From Herbidospora mongoliensis (GTDB lineage Bacteria; Actinomycetota; Actinomycetes; Streptosporangiales; Streptosporangiaceae), in NCBI RefSeq assembly GCF_001570545.1, contig NZ_BBXD01000012.1:337194-401193 (forward strand): a DNA stretch of 64,000 bases. Reading direction: 5' to 3'. Made by a program: the position numbers and the translations under genes. Within the stretch, counting starts at the first letter, position 1; each line of letters starts with the position of its first letter. The notes below the pieces were generated by a model. It had not been told where the DNA came from, did no database searches, and was given only the letters and a program-made list of their open reading frames with translations. Positions 16,560 through 25,653 of the stretch are shown here, piece after piece.

Positions 16560-17053
16560 GCTTGGAACTGTGCGAACGCCTCATCGGTGAACAGCACGAA
16601 CCGCACCTCCTCCACTTTGGTGGGAGTGGCCCGGACGGTCCCGATCGCGATCCGCGCCGCGTCGTCCATCGGCCACCGGTAGACCCCCGTCGACACCGCG
16701 GGGAAGGCGACCGTCGAGGCCCCCAGCTCGTCGGCCACGTGCAGCGACTCGCGGTAACACGATTTGAGCACGTGTGACCGGTTCTCGGTCGCGCTGTAGA
16801 CCGGCCCGACGGTGTGGATCACCCATTTCGCCGGCAGCATCCCGGCGGTCGTCGCCACCGCCTGGCCCGGCGGCAGCCCTTTGCCGTAGGCGGAGGCCCG
16901 CAGTTTCCGGCAGGCCTCCAGGATCTCGCTGCCGCCCTTCCGGTGGATCGCGCCGTCGACGCCGCCCCCTCCCAGCAACGAGGAGTTGGCGGCGTTGACG
17001 ATCGCGTCGGCCCGCTGATCGGTGATGTCACCCTGAACCACAATGATCCGCAT
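16550..17053 (-). CDS. Macro-domain O-acetyl-ADP-ribose deacetylase-like protein
   Basis: A 167-residue single macro domain of the MacroD type. The ADP-ribose-binding motifs are VQGDITDQRADAIVNAANSS, the GGGGVDGAIHRKGG loop and AFPAVSTGVYRWP. Such enzymes hydrolyse O-acetyl-ADP-ribose or remove mono-ADP-ribose from proteins. The start MRIIVVQGDIT is typical. It stands between the thioredoxin and SGNH genes with no NAD-consuming partner or ADP-ribosyltransferase nearby. Confidence 0.92.
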   Translation of the reverse strand: MRIIVVQGDITDQRADAIVNAANSSLLGGGGVDGAIHRKGGSEILEACRKLRASAYGKGLPPGQAVATTAGMLPAKWVIHTVGPVYSATENRSHVLKSCYRESLHVADELGASTVAFPAVSTGVYRWPMDDAARIAIGTVRATPTKVEEVRFVLFTDEAFAQFQAQM

Positions 17054-17074
17054 GGCCGGATTGTGCCCGGTGGG

Positions 17075-18637
17075 TCAGACGTTCACCACGTCGAACTGCT
17101 CCCATGGCCCGACGGCCGTCCGGTTCGCGATGAGCGGTTGCGCGCCGCCGCCGTCGGCGCAGACGAGGTTGCCGTTGGCCTGGGCGCGGAGGCTGATCGT
17201 CCCGTTGGGATTGTTGATGACCTGGAAGGTCTCCCACGGTCCGATTGCGGCCCGGTTGGCGATGAGCGGCTGGGCGCCGGCCGCTTCGGCGGCGACGTAC
17301 TGGTTGTTGGCGCGCGAGCGCAACGCGATGTTGTCGTTGCCCAGGTCGACGCGGTCGAACGTGGTGGCGCTGCCGTTCGCGATCAGGGTCGGGCCGGCGT
17401 TGACGAGCTGGTTGTTGGCCCGCGACCTGAGCTGGATGCCCGGCGTGCCGCTCGACGAGCCGAACCACGCGAGGTCGAAGGCGTTGGCCATGGTCTGGAA
17501 CCCGGCGTCGTTGGGGTGCAGGTGGTCGCCCGGGTCGTAGGCGGGCAGGAAGCGGTTCGGGTTGGCGGGGTCGCGGGTGGCGGCGTCGAAGTCGACGACC
17601 CGGTCACAGCCGTTGCCCGCGGTGCGCACCCACGCGTTGTAGGCGGCGCGGCTGTTCTCGCCGTCCTGGCTCCAGTAGTTCGCGCCCTGGAACGGGGTCG
17701 CGGTCGCGCAGACGAACTGGATGCCGCGCTGGTGAGCGCGGTTGATCAGATTCTGGGTGGCGGCGATGATCTCCGTCGCCGTGGGGACGGGCCGGTTGGA
17801 GCCGATGTCGTTGATGGGGAAGTCAGCGAAGACGACCCACTTCACGCCCGTCTGATTGAGGACGTCACGCTCGAACCGGTTGATGGCACTCTGCCCCGCA
17901 CCGTCGCGGAGGAGCTGGTTGCCGCTGATCCCCTGGTTGACGACGCCGATCGTCCGCCCGGAGGCGTTGAGCCGGTTGGAGAGCAGGTTCGGCCAGCGGC
18001 GGTTGGCGTTGTGACTGGACGCGACGCCGTCGACGATCGAGGCCCCCACTGCGACGATGGTGCCGGTCCCGGCGGCGTTGTCGACGTCGACCCCCGACAG
18101 GATGAAGTTGTCACCCGTCTCACCCGTCGGCGTGATGGAGGCGTTCCCCGCGACGTTGCCGCTCGCGATGTAGCTGGTCTGCAACGCCGTCTGGTGATAG
18201 GTCGCCGGCCCGGTGGCCGAGGGCAGATGGAAACTGACCGCGAGATCGGAGGAGGCCGCGACCGGCAGGCTCGCCGCATCGCTGATGGCCAGCCCCCCGA
18301 CGGGGATCGTCACCGACTGCTGCCCCCCGAACGTCACCACCCGGTCGGTGGCAGAGTCGATCGACGACCCACTGGTCCGGCGCGCCACGTGCACGTTGGC
18401 GACGGTGAGCGCACGGGTGCCGAACGCGTTCGACAGCTGCACCCGAACCGCGGTGCCGCCGATGCTGGTGCGGACGATCTGGCGCAGCGTCTGGTTGTTG
18501 AACTCGCGGTTCGAACCGCTTTGCGGAGAGGCGGCCCAGGTGCCGTTCCAGGTGGCGGCGAAGGCCGGGGCGGGGAGGTTGGTCGCGACGAGAACCGCGA
18601 CGAGAGCGGCGACGAGCGCCCGGGTTAACCGTTGCAT
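17075..18637 (-). CDS. Secreted SGNH/GDSL hydrolase with fascin-like C-terminal domain
   Basis: A 520-residue exported protein. A Sec signal peptide ends PAPAFA. The SGNH hydrolase domain (about residues 30-390) has block I as VAVGASIVDG with the nucleophile serine, block III in GISGNQLLRDG, and the Asp/His pair in PGDHLHPNDAG. The last 130 residues contain repeats such as IALRSRANNQYVAAE and ISLRAQANGNLVCAD, typical of fascin-like/actin-cross-linking beta-trefoils that bind carbohydrate in bacterial enzymes. It probably deacetylates or de-esterifies an extracellular polysaccharide. The start at 18637 has AGAAGGACAG upstream. Confidence 0.85.
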   Translation of the reverse strand: MQRLTRALVAALVAVLVATNLPAPAFAATWNGTWAASPQSGSNREFNNQTLRQIVRTSIGGTAVRVQLSNAFGTRALTVANVHVARRTSGSSIDSATDRVVTFGGQQSVTIPVGGLAISDAASLPVAASSDLAVSFHLPSATGPATYHQTALQTSYIASGNVAGNASITPTGETGDNFILSGVDVDNAAGTGTIVAVGASIVDGVASSHNANRRWPNLLSNRLNASGRTIGVVNQGISGNQLLRDGAGQSAINRFERDVLNQTGVKWVVFADFPINDIGSNRPVPTATEIIAATQNLINRAHQRGIQFVCATATPFQGANYWSQDGENSRAAYNAWVRTAGNGCDRVVDFDAATRDPANPNRFLPAYDPGDHLHPNDAGFQTMANAFDLAWFGSSSGTPGIQLRSRANNQLVNAGPTLIANGSATTFDRVDLGNDNIALRSRANNQYVAAEAAGAQPLIANRAAIGPWETFQVINNPNGTISLRAQANGNLVCADGGGAQPLIANRTAVGPWEQFDVVNV

Positions 18638-18960
18638 TCTGTCCTTCTGCCTGTACGAGACCACAGGGGACCCCAGGGGTCGTGATCAGGCCGAGATTAA
18701 GCTGACAGGTCTTTGTCGTCAACAGATAGGTTGGATGTATGGTGCCCGGGAACGGTGCAAAGTGGTCGTTCGAGTGCCTCGAAAACGGACATAGGTCGGA
18801 TCTGAGGCGGCGTGAGGGTGCTTGGTTTTTCGGTACGAGGTGCGCATGGCCGGATAAGTTCGGATATGCGGGGATTTGAAAGATTGTCAGGATGGCCGTT
18901 TGGTTAGTTTTGTAACTCCGGAAACAGGGATATCTCTAGAATTCCTGCGCATCAAGTGGT
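18638..18960. other. Gene-free divergent promoter region
   Basis: 323 bases between the SGNH gene (minus) and the three-gene operon (plus). It is less GC-rich than its surroundings. I see TAGAAT at 18937-18942 as a possible -10 for the operon, but no convincing -35, operator, tRNA or attachment site. Confidence 0.4.
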
Positions 18961-20091
18961 GTGCCCTATACCCTCTGCGACGTCACGTTTCTATATGAGT
19001 GTCCAGAGGGAACCGGCATGCCATTCTTGTGGGGCGATCTCCCGGTGGGGAGGGTGCTCCGCATTGCCGGAGTTGATTCCAGCATTGACGCCAATGTCAT
19101 GGAATTGTTGCTGGACCCGCTGCCGGAGACCGGCCCCGCCGTCATCACGTATGCGGCGGCGGAGTGTGACTCGGTCCCTGAGCTGGTCGGATCCATCCTC
19201 GGCGAACTGGAAAAGCTGGCCATCGAGCTCTTTCCCATCTGGCTGCCCGAAGGAGACAAACTCGATGGCCCGGGTGGTGCCGGAATAGCGGCGGCGCGCG
19301 TTCTCGCTATGCGCATGGCCTCCGGCACTCGTCATTTCGGACCGTTCCTGGCAGAACTCGCCGCCCGTGCGATCCAGCACCAAGGGCAGTTCGCGACTGG
19401 GCTCAAGCCCATGCCTGGCCGCAAATTCCCCGCCGAGGTCCGGGCGGTCGGACTCGCCCGGGTCATCGCCGGCACGTTTCGGCGGCAGGACGCGGCGCTC
19501 GTCGTCCATGTCCCCGAGAAACTGACCTCCCACGGGGAGACGGTTCTGGTCGCCGGATGCGAGTGGCTGGCACACCAGAGCGGAATGGGTGTCTGGCTGA
19601 TCGGCCCCGAGGTCAAACGGGTCGAGACCGTCGCCTTGAAAGTGCCCCAGCCGGTCACTCGACTGGCCGAGAAATTACCGCCATCGGAGACGACGCCCAC
19701 CCGGATCCTCCGGGTGCCGCCGATCTGCGGCGAACCCGCCCGCTACAGCGAGGTCGAGCAGGCGGTGGAGAAGGCCTTGTGCGAAAGCTCCTGGGCCCAC
19801 GGGCGGACCTGGAACCAGATCTACCCGTCGAGCGACTCCCTGTTCGTGCCGATCCGCACGGATCTCATGTGGGCCGAAGAGAAATGCGTCGTGGAGCTCG
19901 ACGGTCCCGAACACAGGGCCCCCGCCAAGGCCGAGATGGACCGGCTTCGGGATCGGCATTTGGAACGTGACGGGTTCACGGTCCTGCGCTTCACCAACGA
20001 GCAAGTGCTCGACGATCTGCCGGCGGTTCTCCGCCGGATCAAGCGATTTCTCCTGGGGCGTCGCCTCAGGCTGAGCGAAGGAGCGGTCTGA
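18961..20091 (+). CDS. Protein with C-terminal DUF559/Vsr-like nuclease domain (gene A of three-gene system)
   Basis: A 376-residue protein. The last 110 residues read as a PD-(D/E)XK-type nuclease of the DUF559/Vsr-like group: D301 in TDLMW, then VVELDGPEH with E312, D314 and H318, the MDRLRDRHLERDGF helix, and the VLRFTNEQV strand. The first 230 residues form an alpha/beta region I do not recognise, with PGGAGIAAARVLAMRMAS as a helix-turn stretch. The GTG at 18961 has a weak context; the ATG at 19018 has GAGGGA upstream and is an alternative start. It ends in a TGATG overlap with gene B. The nuclease role is inferred from motifs. Confidence 0.75.
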   Translation: MPYTLCDVTFLYECPEGTGMPFLWGDLPVGRVLRIAGVDSSIDANVMELLLDPLPETGPAVITYAAAECDSVPELVGSILGELEKLAIELFPIWLPEGDKLDGPGGAGIAAARVLAMRMASGTRHFGPFLAELAARAIQHQGQFATGLKPMPGRKFPAEVRAVGLARVIAGTFRRQDAALVVHVPEKLTSHGETVLVAGCEWLAHQSGMGVWLIGPEVKRVETVALKVPQPVTRLAEKLPPSETTPTRILRVPPICGEPARYSEVEQAVEKALCESSWAHGRTWNQIYPSSDSLFVPIRTDLMWAEEKCVVELDGPEHRAPAKAEMDRLRDRHLERDGFTVLRFTNEQVLDDLPAVLRRIKRFLLGRRLRLSEGAV

Positions 20092-20726
20092 TGTCCGAAG
20101 AAAAGCTGACTTACCAGCAGGTTGCGGCTCTGCTTGTCCTCAAGACGTTAGGGACCGAGGTTGCGCGCCAGGAACTGGCGGACACATGGGGTCTTGATCT
20201 CAAGTCCAAGAACCGCGATGGGCTGGTCGACGCCAAGCTGATCGAAGTGGAGAAGCGGGAGCGAGGCTCGCTTTGGTATTCGATCACGGCCGCCGGTGAG
20301 GAGCGGGCGCTGGAAGAGGTTCAGAAGGGCGTGACGGTGACCTCGCGGTCGGGCAAGACCCTTGCTCTGCTTTACTTGCGTACTCTCCTCCACCCCGTGA
20401 CGCCGGGTGCCTTGGTGGAAGTGCCGGAGGCGCCAGTTTCTCCGGCGGACCTCACGGATGACGAGGTTGAGGAGCGCATCCGGGTGGCCTACACGAAGAT
20501 CTCTCCTGGGGTGGGGGAGTGGGTGTCGCTGACGAAACTGCGACCCCTCCTCGATGACATCGATCGTGAGCAGCAGGACGATGTCCTGCGCCGGATGCTG
20601 CTGGGCTGCCCTGAAGTGCATATTCTCGCTGCGGCGATCGTCGGCCAACTCACGCCTGAGGATCACGCCGCCGCCATCGTGATCGGCAACGAGCCCAACC
20701 ATCAGCTGCGGATCGGGGCCCGCTGA
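20091..20726 (+). CDS. Winged-helix-like protein (gene B of three-gene system)
   Basis: A 211-residue soluble protein. Residues 6-75 look like a winged helix: TYQQVAALLVLKTLG, QELADTWGLDLKSKNRDGLV as the recognition unit, then the wing LWYSITAAGEERA. A second helical segment around residues 115-180 (SLTKLRPLLDDIDREQQDD) may be another such unit. I do not know a named family. It starts with the ATG of a TGATG overlap and has AAGGAG seven bases upstream, and it ends in a second TGATG overlap with gene C. A DNA-binding or adaptor role between nuclease and ATPase is inference. Confidence 0.72.
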   Translation: MSEEKLTYQQVAALLVLKTLGTEVARQELADTWGLDLKSKNRDGLVDAKLIEVEKRERGSLWYSITAAGEERALEEVQKGVTVTSRSGKTLALLYLRTLLHPVTPGALVEVPEAPVSPADLTDDEVEERIRVAYTKISPGVGEWVSLTKLRPLLDDIDREQQDDVLRRMLLGCPEVHILAAAIVGQLTPEDHAAAIVIGNEPNHQLRIGAR

Positions 20727-23700
20727 TGATCACCGAGTGGTACGCGCTCAGCTCGCTGAACTTCATTTCGACGGTCAACGGCGAGGATGACGTCTGGCAG
20801 CCGGTGCCCTTCCACGTGGAGGGGATGCACCCCCAGGCGTCACTGGCCCTCACTGCGGGCCTGGACGCCGCAGCGCGCAGCGTGGGTATCACCAGCCCTG
20901 TCGGGGTGGTCCTCGAAGGGACTTCCGGAAGCGGCAAGACCCACCTGATGAGCTGGCTGCGGGAGCAGGCCATCCAGCGCGACGGATACTTCTTCCTGAT
21001 GAGCGTGCTCGACGCGCGCAACTTCTGGGAAAGCGCCCTGGTGTCCATCCAAGACGGCCTGGCCAGAGTCGGGGCCGATGAGGAGAGCCAGCTCAAGCGC
21101 TTTCTCCGCAACCTGACAGAGCCGATGTCGCTGCCGCGCCGAACTCAGCAGGCCATCATCGGTAACCAACCCTTGGAGAAGGAGTACCTCAAGGAGTTCA
21201 TGCAGGGGCTCTACAAGAGAAACTCCAAGGTGTTCATGGAGGCCCAGGACACCGCGCGTGCGCTGGTCCTACTGGCGGCGAACGACTACAACCTCGCCAG
21301 CCTGGGCGACAGCTACATGTATGGCTTGGACGACATCGACAATGGACGCCGCGACTGGGGATTCCGCCCGGTCACGCGGACTTCCCAGGAACTGGTCCGG
21401 GACATTTCGCGGCTGCTGGCGATGACCGGGCCGAGCGTCATGGCATTCGACCAACTCGATCCGCTGATCAGCTCGATGGCGCTGTTCGGCGATGGTGAGG
21501 TCGACCCCCGCACCAGAGCTACGACACTTCAGATCGCCCACGGGCTGACCTCCCTGCGCGAGGTGACGAGCAGGACCCTGTCGGTCGTCTCCTGCCTGCC
21601 GGACACCTGGATGCTGCTCAAGCAACTCGCGGTGTCGAGCTTCAAGGACCGGTTCGAGCAGACCACGATTCTCAAGCGCATCCCGTCTCCTGAGGTGGGC
21701 CGGGAGCTCGTGATTCGTCGGTTGGCGGAGCACTTCAAGAACATCGATTTCGAGCCGCCCTACCCCACCTGGCCGGTCAGGCCGGAGGCATTCGCCGAGG
21801 CGCCCTATTACACGCCCCGGGTGGTTCTGAAAGCTCTCACCGACCACATCAAGGGGTGTGTGGCACGCGGAGAAGTCAAGGAACTGCTGCGTATCGACAG
21901 GGTCGACACGCACACGGAGCCGATCAGCCCGCTGGGGACGACGCTCAGCGAGATCCACGGCATAGAAACGACGTTCGCCCTGATCGAAGACGCCGCTCAT
22001 GTCTCGGGGGCCCTCGACGCGACGCGGGAAGACGCGATCCTTCCCGGGCTGCTCGCCGCGGGGCTGCAGGCCTGGGTCATCGAACAGGGCGAGCAGGCGC
22101 AGGCGTTCCGCGTCGATCCGACATTCGGGCAGAAGACCTCACTGCACGCGCGTCTTCGTCAGGCCCTCGACGAGTCCAGGGAAGACGAGATCCACTGGGC
22201 GGTCCGCGGCATCAGTGCCAAGCATCCGAACGCGGCGCTGACCCGGCTCAAGAGGGCGGCCATCGCGGCGGGACTGGAAGCGGAAACGCCCAAGCGCAGG
22301 CTCGTCGTCATCAGGAACATCCCGTGGGCGGCCGGTCCGAAGACCCGGCAAGCCCTGGAGGACTTCCGGGCGCGAGGCGGCCGTATCGTCACGGTCGACG
22401 AAGAGGACCTGAAAACCCTCAGCGCCCTGCGGGACCTCATGGCGCAGAATCCGCCCAGCCTCAACAAGTGGCTGACCCTGAAGAAGCCCGCCAGTGCGAT
22501 CAAGCTGCTCAAGGACATCGTTGAGGGCTGGTCGGATGAGCCGCAGGCCGCCTCATCTCTGATCGTTGAGGCGGAACCGACTCCGCCGCAGGTGCCGCAA
22601 GTCCCAAAAGCGCCTGAGGGTGACGTGCTGGAGGAGCCCCCCGCGCGGGTGAACCCCTTACCGACGCGGGAGTCCGGAACCTCGGGCCACAGCCCGCAGA
22701 ACTTCCCGGTCGGCGCGCCGTCGCTGATCGTGGGGCGTTCCTACGAGCGCGGGCTTCCGGTCTCCGTTGAGCTGGAGGCACTGCGGAAGCACGTTGCGAT
22801 CTTCGCGGGGTCCGGTTCCGGGAAGACCGTTCTGATCAGGCGCATCATCGAGGAGTGCGCCATTCAGGGCGTCTCTTCGATTGTGCTCGACACGAACAAC
22901 GACCTTGCTCGTCTCGGTGACGCCTGGCCGGAGGAGCCTTCGGCCTGGGGTTCAGGTGACGCCGCTCGGGCCGCGCGCTACATCGCGGACACCGATGTCG
23001 TGGTGTGGACTCCGCGCCGGGAGAAAGGGCGGCCGCTGGCCTTTCAGCCGTTGCCTGACTTCGCCAGTGTTCGGGACGACGTCGACGAGTTCAACGAAGC
23101 CGTCGACGCCGCTGTTGCCGCGCTGGTTCCGAGGGCCAAGATCGAAGGAAACACTGCCAAGGCCGAAATGTCGCGGGCTGTGCTCAAGGCGGCTGTAGTC
23201 CACTTCGGAAAGTACAAGAGCGGCGGCCTCAACGGTCTGATCAATCTGCTTGAGGACTTCCCCGAGGACATCAGTCAGATCAGCGACTCGGTGAAGATCG
23301 CGCATGGGCTTTCCCAGGTGCTGCACGCGGCGAAGGTCAACGATCCGCTGTTCGGTGGGGAGGGTCATCCGGTCGACCCCGGATTGCTGCTCACCCCGCC
23401 TGCCGGGAAGCGGGCCCGCGTGTCGGTCATCTCGTTCGTGGGGCTGCAGAGCAACGCTGAGCGGCAGAGCTTCGTCAACCAGCTTCAGATGGCCCTCTTC
23501 GCTTGGATCAAGAAGAACCCCGCTGGTGATCGGCCACTCGGTGGGCTCTTCGTCATGGATGAAGCGCAGAACTTCGCCCCGTCTGGTGCCACCACGGTGT
23601 GCACCAAGAGCACGCTCGCTCTTGCCTCGCAGGCGCGGAAATATGGCCTGGGGCTGGTCTTCGCGACTCAGGCGCCGAAGGGTCTGCACAACCAGATTCC

Positions 23701-23941
23701 TGGCAACGCCGCCACCCAGTTCTTCGGCCTGCTCAATGCTCAGGTGCAGATTGACGCAGCCAAGGAGATGGCCCGCGCCAAAGGTGGCAGCGCCAATGAC
23801 ATCAGCTCACTGATCACAGGTCAGTTCTACGTGGCACCTGAAGGGTCGGGGTTCGCGAAGGTGCGTACACCGCTCTGTCTGAGCCACCACCCTCGGGCGC
23901 CGCTGACGACCGAGGAGGTCATCGAGCGAGCGAGCCGGTGA
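20726..23941 (+). CDS. Dual P-loop ATPase with C-terminal HerA/DUF87-type translocase domain (gene C)
   Basis: A 1071-residue protein with two nucleotide-binding modules. Module 1: Walker A GTSGSGKT at residues 65-72 and a Walker B-like VMAFDQLDPL with D242, resembling an AAA/STAND-like regulatory ATPase. A middle region (about 400-600) of unknown fold ends in a proline-rich linker (about 613-665). Module 2: Walker A GSGSGKT at 695-701, Walker B GLFVMDEAQNF with D945-E946, then ATQAPKG and the HerA-like end DISSLITGQFYVAPEGSG. HerA proteins are hexameric DNA translocases that work with nucleases. The stop overlaps the convergent DUF2264 gene by 23 bases. Function in DNA processing or defence is inferred. 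Confidence 0.82.
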   Translation: MITEWYALSSLNFISTVNGEDDVWQPVPFHVEGMHPQASLALTAGLDAAARSVGITSPVGVVLEGTSGSGKTHLMSWLREQAIQRDGYFFLMSVLDARNFWESALVSIQDGLARVGADEESQLKRFLRNLTEPMSLPRRTQQAIIGNQPLEKEYLKEFMQGLYKRNSKVFMEAQDTARALVLLAANDYNLASLGDSYMYGLDDIDNGRRDWGFRPVTRTSQELVRDISRLLAMTGPSVMAFDQLDPLISSMALFGDGEVDPRTRATTLQIAHGLTSLREVTSRTLSVVSCLPDTWMLLKQLAVSSFKDRFEQTTILKRIPSPEVGRELVIRRLAEHFKNIDFEPPYPTWPVRPEAFAEAPYYTPRVVLKALTDHIKGCVARGEVKELLRIDRVDTHTEPISPLGTTLSEIHGIETTFALIEDAAHVSGALDATREDAILPGLLAAGLQAWVIEQGEQAQAFRVDPTFGQKTSLHARLRQALDESREDEIHWAVRGISAKHPNAALTRLKRAAIAAGLEAETPKRRLVVIRNIPWAAGPKTRQALEDFRARGGRIVTVDEEDLKTLSALRDLMAQNPPSLNKWLTLKKPASAIKLLKDIVEGWSDEPQAASSLIVEAEPTPPQVPQVPKAPEGDVLEEPPARVNPLPTRESGTSGHSPQNFPVGAPSLIVGRSYERGLPVSVELEALRKHVAIFAGSGSGKTVLIRRIIEECAIQGVSSIVLDTNNDLARLGDAWPEEPSAWGSGDAARAARYIADTDVVVWTPRREKGRPLAFQPLPDFASVRDDVDEFNEAVDAAVAALVPRAKIEGNTAKAEMSRAVLKAAVVHFGKYKSGGLNGLINLLEDFPEDISQISDSVKIAHGLSQVLHAAKVNDPLFGGEGHPVDPGLLLTPPAGKRARVSVISFVGLQSNAERQSFVNQLQMALFAWIKKNPAGDRPLGGLFVMDEAQNFAPSGATTVCTKSTLALASQARKYGLGLVFATQAPKGLHNQIPGNAATQFFGLLNAQVQIDAAKEMARAKGGSANDISSLITGQFYVAPEGSGFAKVRTPLCLSHHPRAPLTTEEVIERASR

Positions 23942-25598
23942 CCTTGCAGGTCAGCCAGAACTCGCCCGGGTCGTGTTCGCCCCGCAGGGTGGGGAGGATC
24001 GTGCGCGGCACCAGGACGTTGGTTCCCGGGTGCGGCTGCACGACCTCCCCCTCCCGCCGGACCCCCGTCGGCCATTCGGTGTCCACGTGATCTTCGATGC
24101 GTGACAGGCCCTGGTCGGAGCTTGCCCAGGCGTAGCCGGGGCCGCGGTCCCGGCCGGTCTCGGTGTCTCGGTTGACCGCGAAGGCGGCTTCGGCGGTGAA
24201 GAGTCTGCGGGCTGAGACGATGCGGTGGATGCGCAGGTGTCCGGGTGGGTGGGGGACCAGCCACGTTTCTATGGCCACGTCGTCCCACGGTGACCAGCGC
24301 AGGTGGAGTTCTCCGTCACCGACAGGGACCTCGCAGCAGCGCCAGTGCTGTCCGTCCTCGCTCAACGCCAGGGTGCTGTCGTAGGCGCCCTGCTCAAGGC
24401 CATAACTCCCGGCGGGGACGCTGAAGCCGAACACCGTCGAATAGGCGAACTTCGCGTACTTCGCCGCGCCGCCGCGGGCCCACATGTTGTGCTGCGCCGA
24501 ACTGAGCATCACGACGTGCCGGCCCTCGTCCGAGCGCATGAGGGTGACTCCGGCTTCGGGCTGGTGGACTGCTCCGTCCACGACGGGAGCGGGGGTTTCC
24601 TGGGTGGTCCAGAAGGGGTGGCTTTCGGGGAGGGCCAGAGGGAGGAACGCCTTCATGGCCCAGTAGGGCGACCCGGGGGCGTTGTACTGCTCGGCCAGCA
24701 GTGGTTGCGGGTAGCTGTAGCCGATCGTCAGGAGGCCGTCTCGGTCGGCTGTGTTCCGGCCTTCCCACCAGCGGAGATGCCGGAGCAGGTAGCCCTTCGT
24801 CTCGGCCCACGGCAGTGCTTCGACCTCGGCGAAGGCCAGGGCGGACCAGAACGCGGCCTGTGCGTAGCGGTAGGTCAGGGATCGGCCGAACGGGACTGCC
24901 GCGCCGTCGGCGGCGAACCAGTGGCGGAAGTCGAGGGCGAACTCGCCGGCTCGCTCGCGGAAGCGCTCAGCTCGGGCGTCTTCGCTCAGACCGGCGTAGA
25001 TGAGGCCGTAGTAGTGCATGGCGAACGGCACGTAGTAGTCGCGCTGGGCGCTGGGGCCGTCTGAATACCAGCCTCGGCCCAGGGCGAATGTCTCCAGGCG
25101 GTCGAGCCGGGCCTCGTTGGCCTTCTCGTCGAAGGGGACGCCCACCCGCCGTAGGCCGAGGCCGACCATCACGGGGAAGAACTGCCAGTTGTTGTCGACG
25201 CCCGTGCGGTCGAGCGCCTGGGAGAGCCAGGTCGCCACCCGGTCGCGTTCGATTCCGGTCAGGTCGTCCCACAGCTGCGCCGGGGCCAGGGCCAGGGCGA
25301 AGCCCAGGGCCGCTGTTTCGACCAGGCGCTGGTCGACCTCGGCGATGTCGCCCCAGTATTCGGGGTGGGCCGGGTTCGTGCCGGCGGCCAGGCCTTCGCG
25401 CCACAACGCCATTCCTTCGCCCAAGGGGGCCAGGCCCCACAGCGGGCGGGCGAAGGCTTCCAGTTCGGCGGCCGTGTCGTCGTAGTGGGCGGTGTTCACG
25501 CCCAGGCGCAGGCGGGCTCGGCCGGGGCTGAAGAAAGGGGGGAGCGGAGCTACGAGATCCCGTACGAGCTGGGCCATCGCCGAACGATCCGTTGCCAT
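23919..25598 (-). CDS. DUF2264 domain protein, probable polysaccharide-processing enzyme
   Basis: A 559-residue cytoplasmic protein of the DUF2264 family, alpha/alpha-barrel proteins found in carbohydrate-utilisation loci and thought to act on oligosaccharides derived from uronic acid or heparin-like polymers. Visible stretches include the N-terminal GVNTAHYDDTAAELEAFARP, NNWQFFPVMVGLGLRRVG and YYVPFAMHYYGLIYA. The ATG at 25598 is preceded by GACAGGAGCGAG, so the longer frame from 25655 is not used. It is divergent from the aldehyde dehydrogenase gene across an AT-rich promoter region, and next to a sugar ABC importer, which supports a catabolic role. Confidence 0.82.
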   Translation of the reverse strand: MATDRSAMAQLVRDLVAPLPPFFSPGRARLRLGVNTAHYDDTAAELEAFARPLWGLAPLGEGMALWREGLAAGTNPAHPEYWGDIAEVDQRLVETAALGFALALAPAQLWDDLTGIERDRVATWLSQALDRTGVDNNWQFFPVMVGLGLRRVGVPFDEKANEARLDRLETFALGRGWYSDGPSAQRDYYVPFAMHYYGLIYAGLSEDARAERFRERAGEFALDFRHWFAADGAAVPFGRSLTYRYAQAAFWSALAFAEVEALPWAETKGYLLRHLRWWEGRNTADRDGLLTIGYSYPQPLLAEQYNAPGSPYWAMKAFLPLALPESHPFWTTQETPAPVVDGAVHQPEAGVTLMRSDEGRHVVMLSSAQHNMWARGGAAKYAKFAYSTVFGFSVPAGSYGLEQGAYDSTLALSEDGQHWRCCEVPVGDGELHLRWSPWDDVAIETWLVPHPPGHLRIHRIVSARRLFTAEAAFAVNRDTETGRDRGPGYAWASSDQGLSRIEDHVDTEWPTGVRREGEVVQPHPGTNVLVPRTILPTLRGEHDPGEFWLTCKVTGSLAR

Positions 25599-25610
25599 CT
25601 CGCTCCTGTC

Positions 25611-25650
25611 AATACTTATTTTTATATATACACTTAAGGCTAGAATATAG
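25611..25650. promoter_or_regulatory. AT-rich divergent promoter between DUF2264 and ALDH genes
   Basis: A strikingly AT-rich block (CTTATTTTTATATATACACTT) in a high-GC background. On the plus strand TAGAAT (25641-25646) lies seven bases before the ATG of the aldehyde dehydrogenase, so that mRNA should be leaderless. TATATA runs at 25623-25630 can serve the minus-strand gene. Confidence 0.6.
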
Positions 25651-25653
25651 CCC

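Noticed and set aside
16814-18628. 604-residue plus-strand frame opposite the macro-domain and SGNH genes
   Set aside because: Composition typical of antisense to GC-rich genes, spanning two real genes; no motif.
18638-23941. The three-gene system as part of a mobile island
   Set aside because: No integrase, transposase, attachment-site repeat or tRNA at either border; the 3' end interlocks with the neighbouring gene by a 23-base overlap. Horizontal origin remains possible but is not shown.
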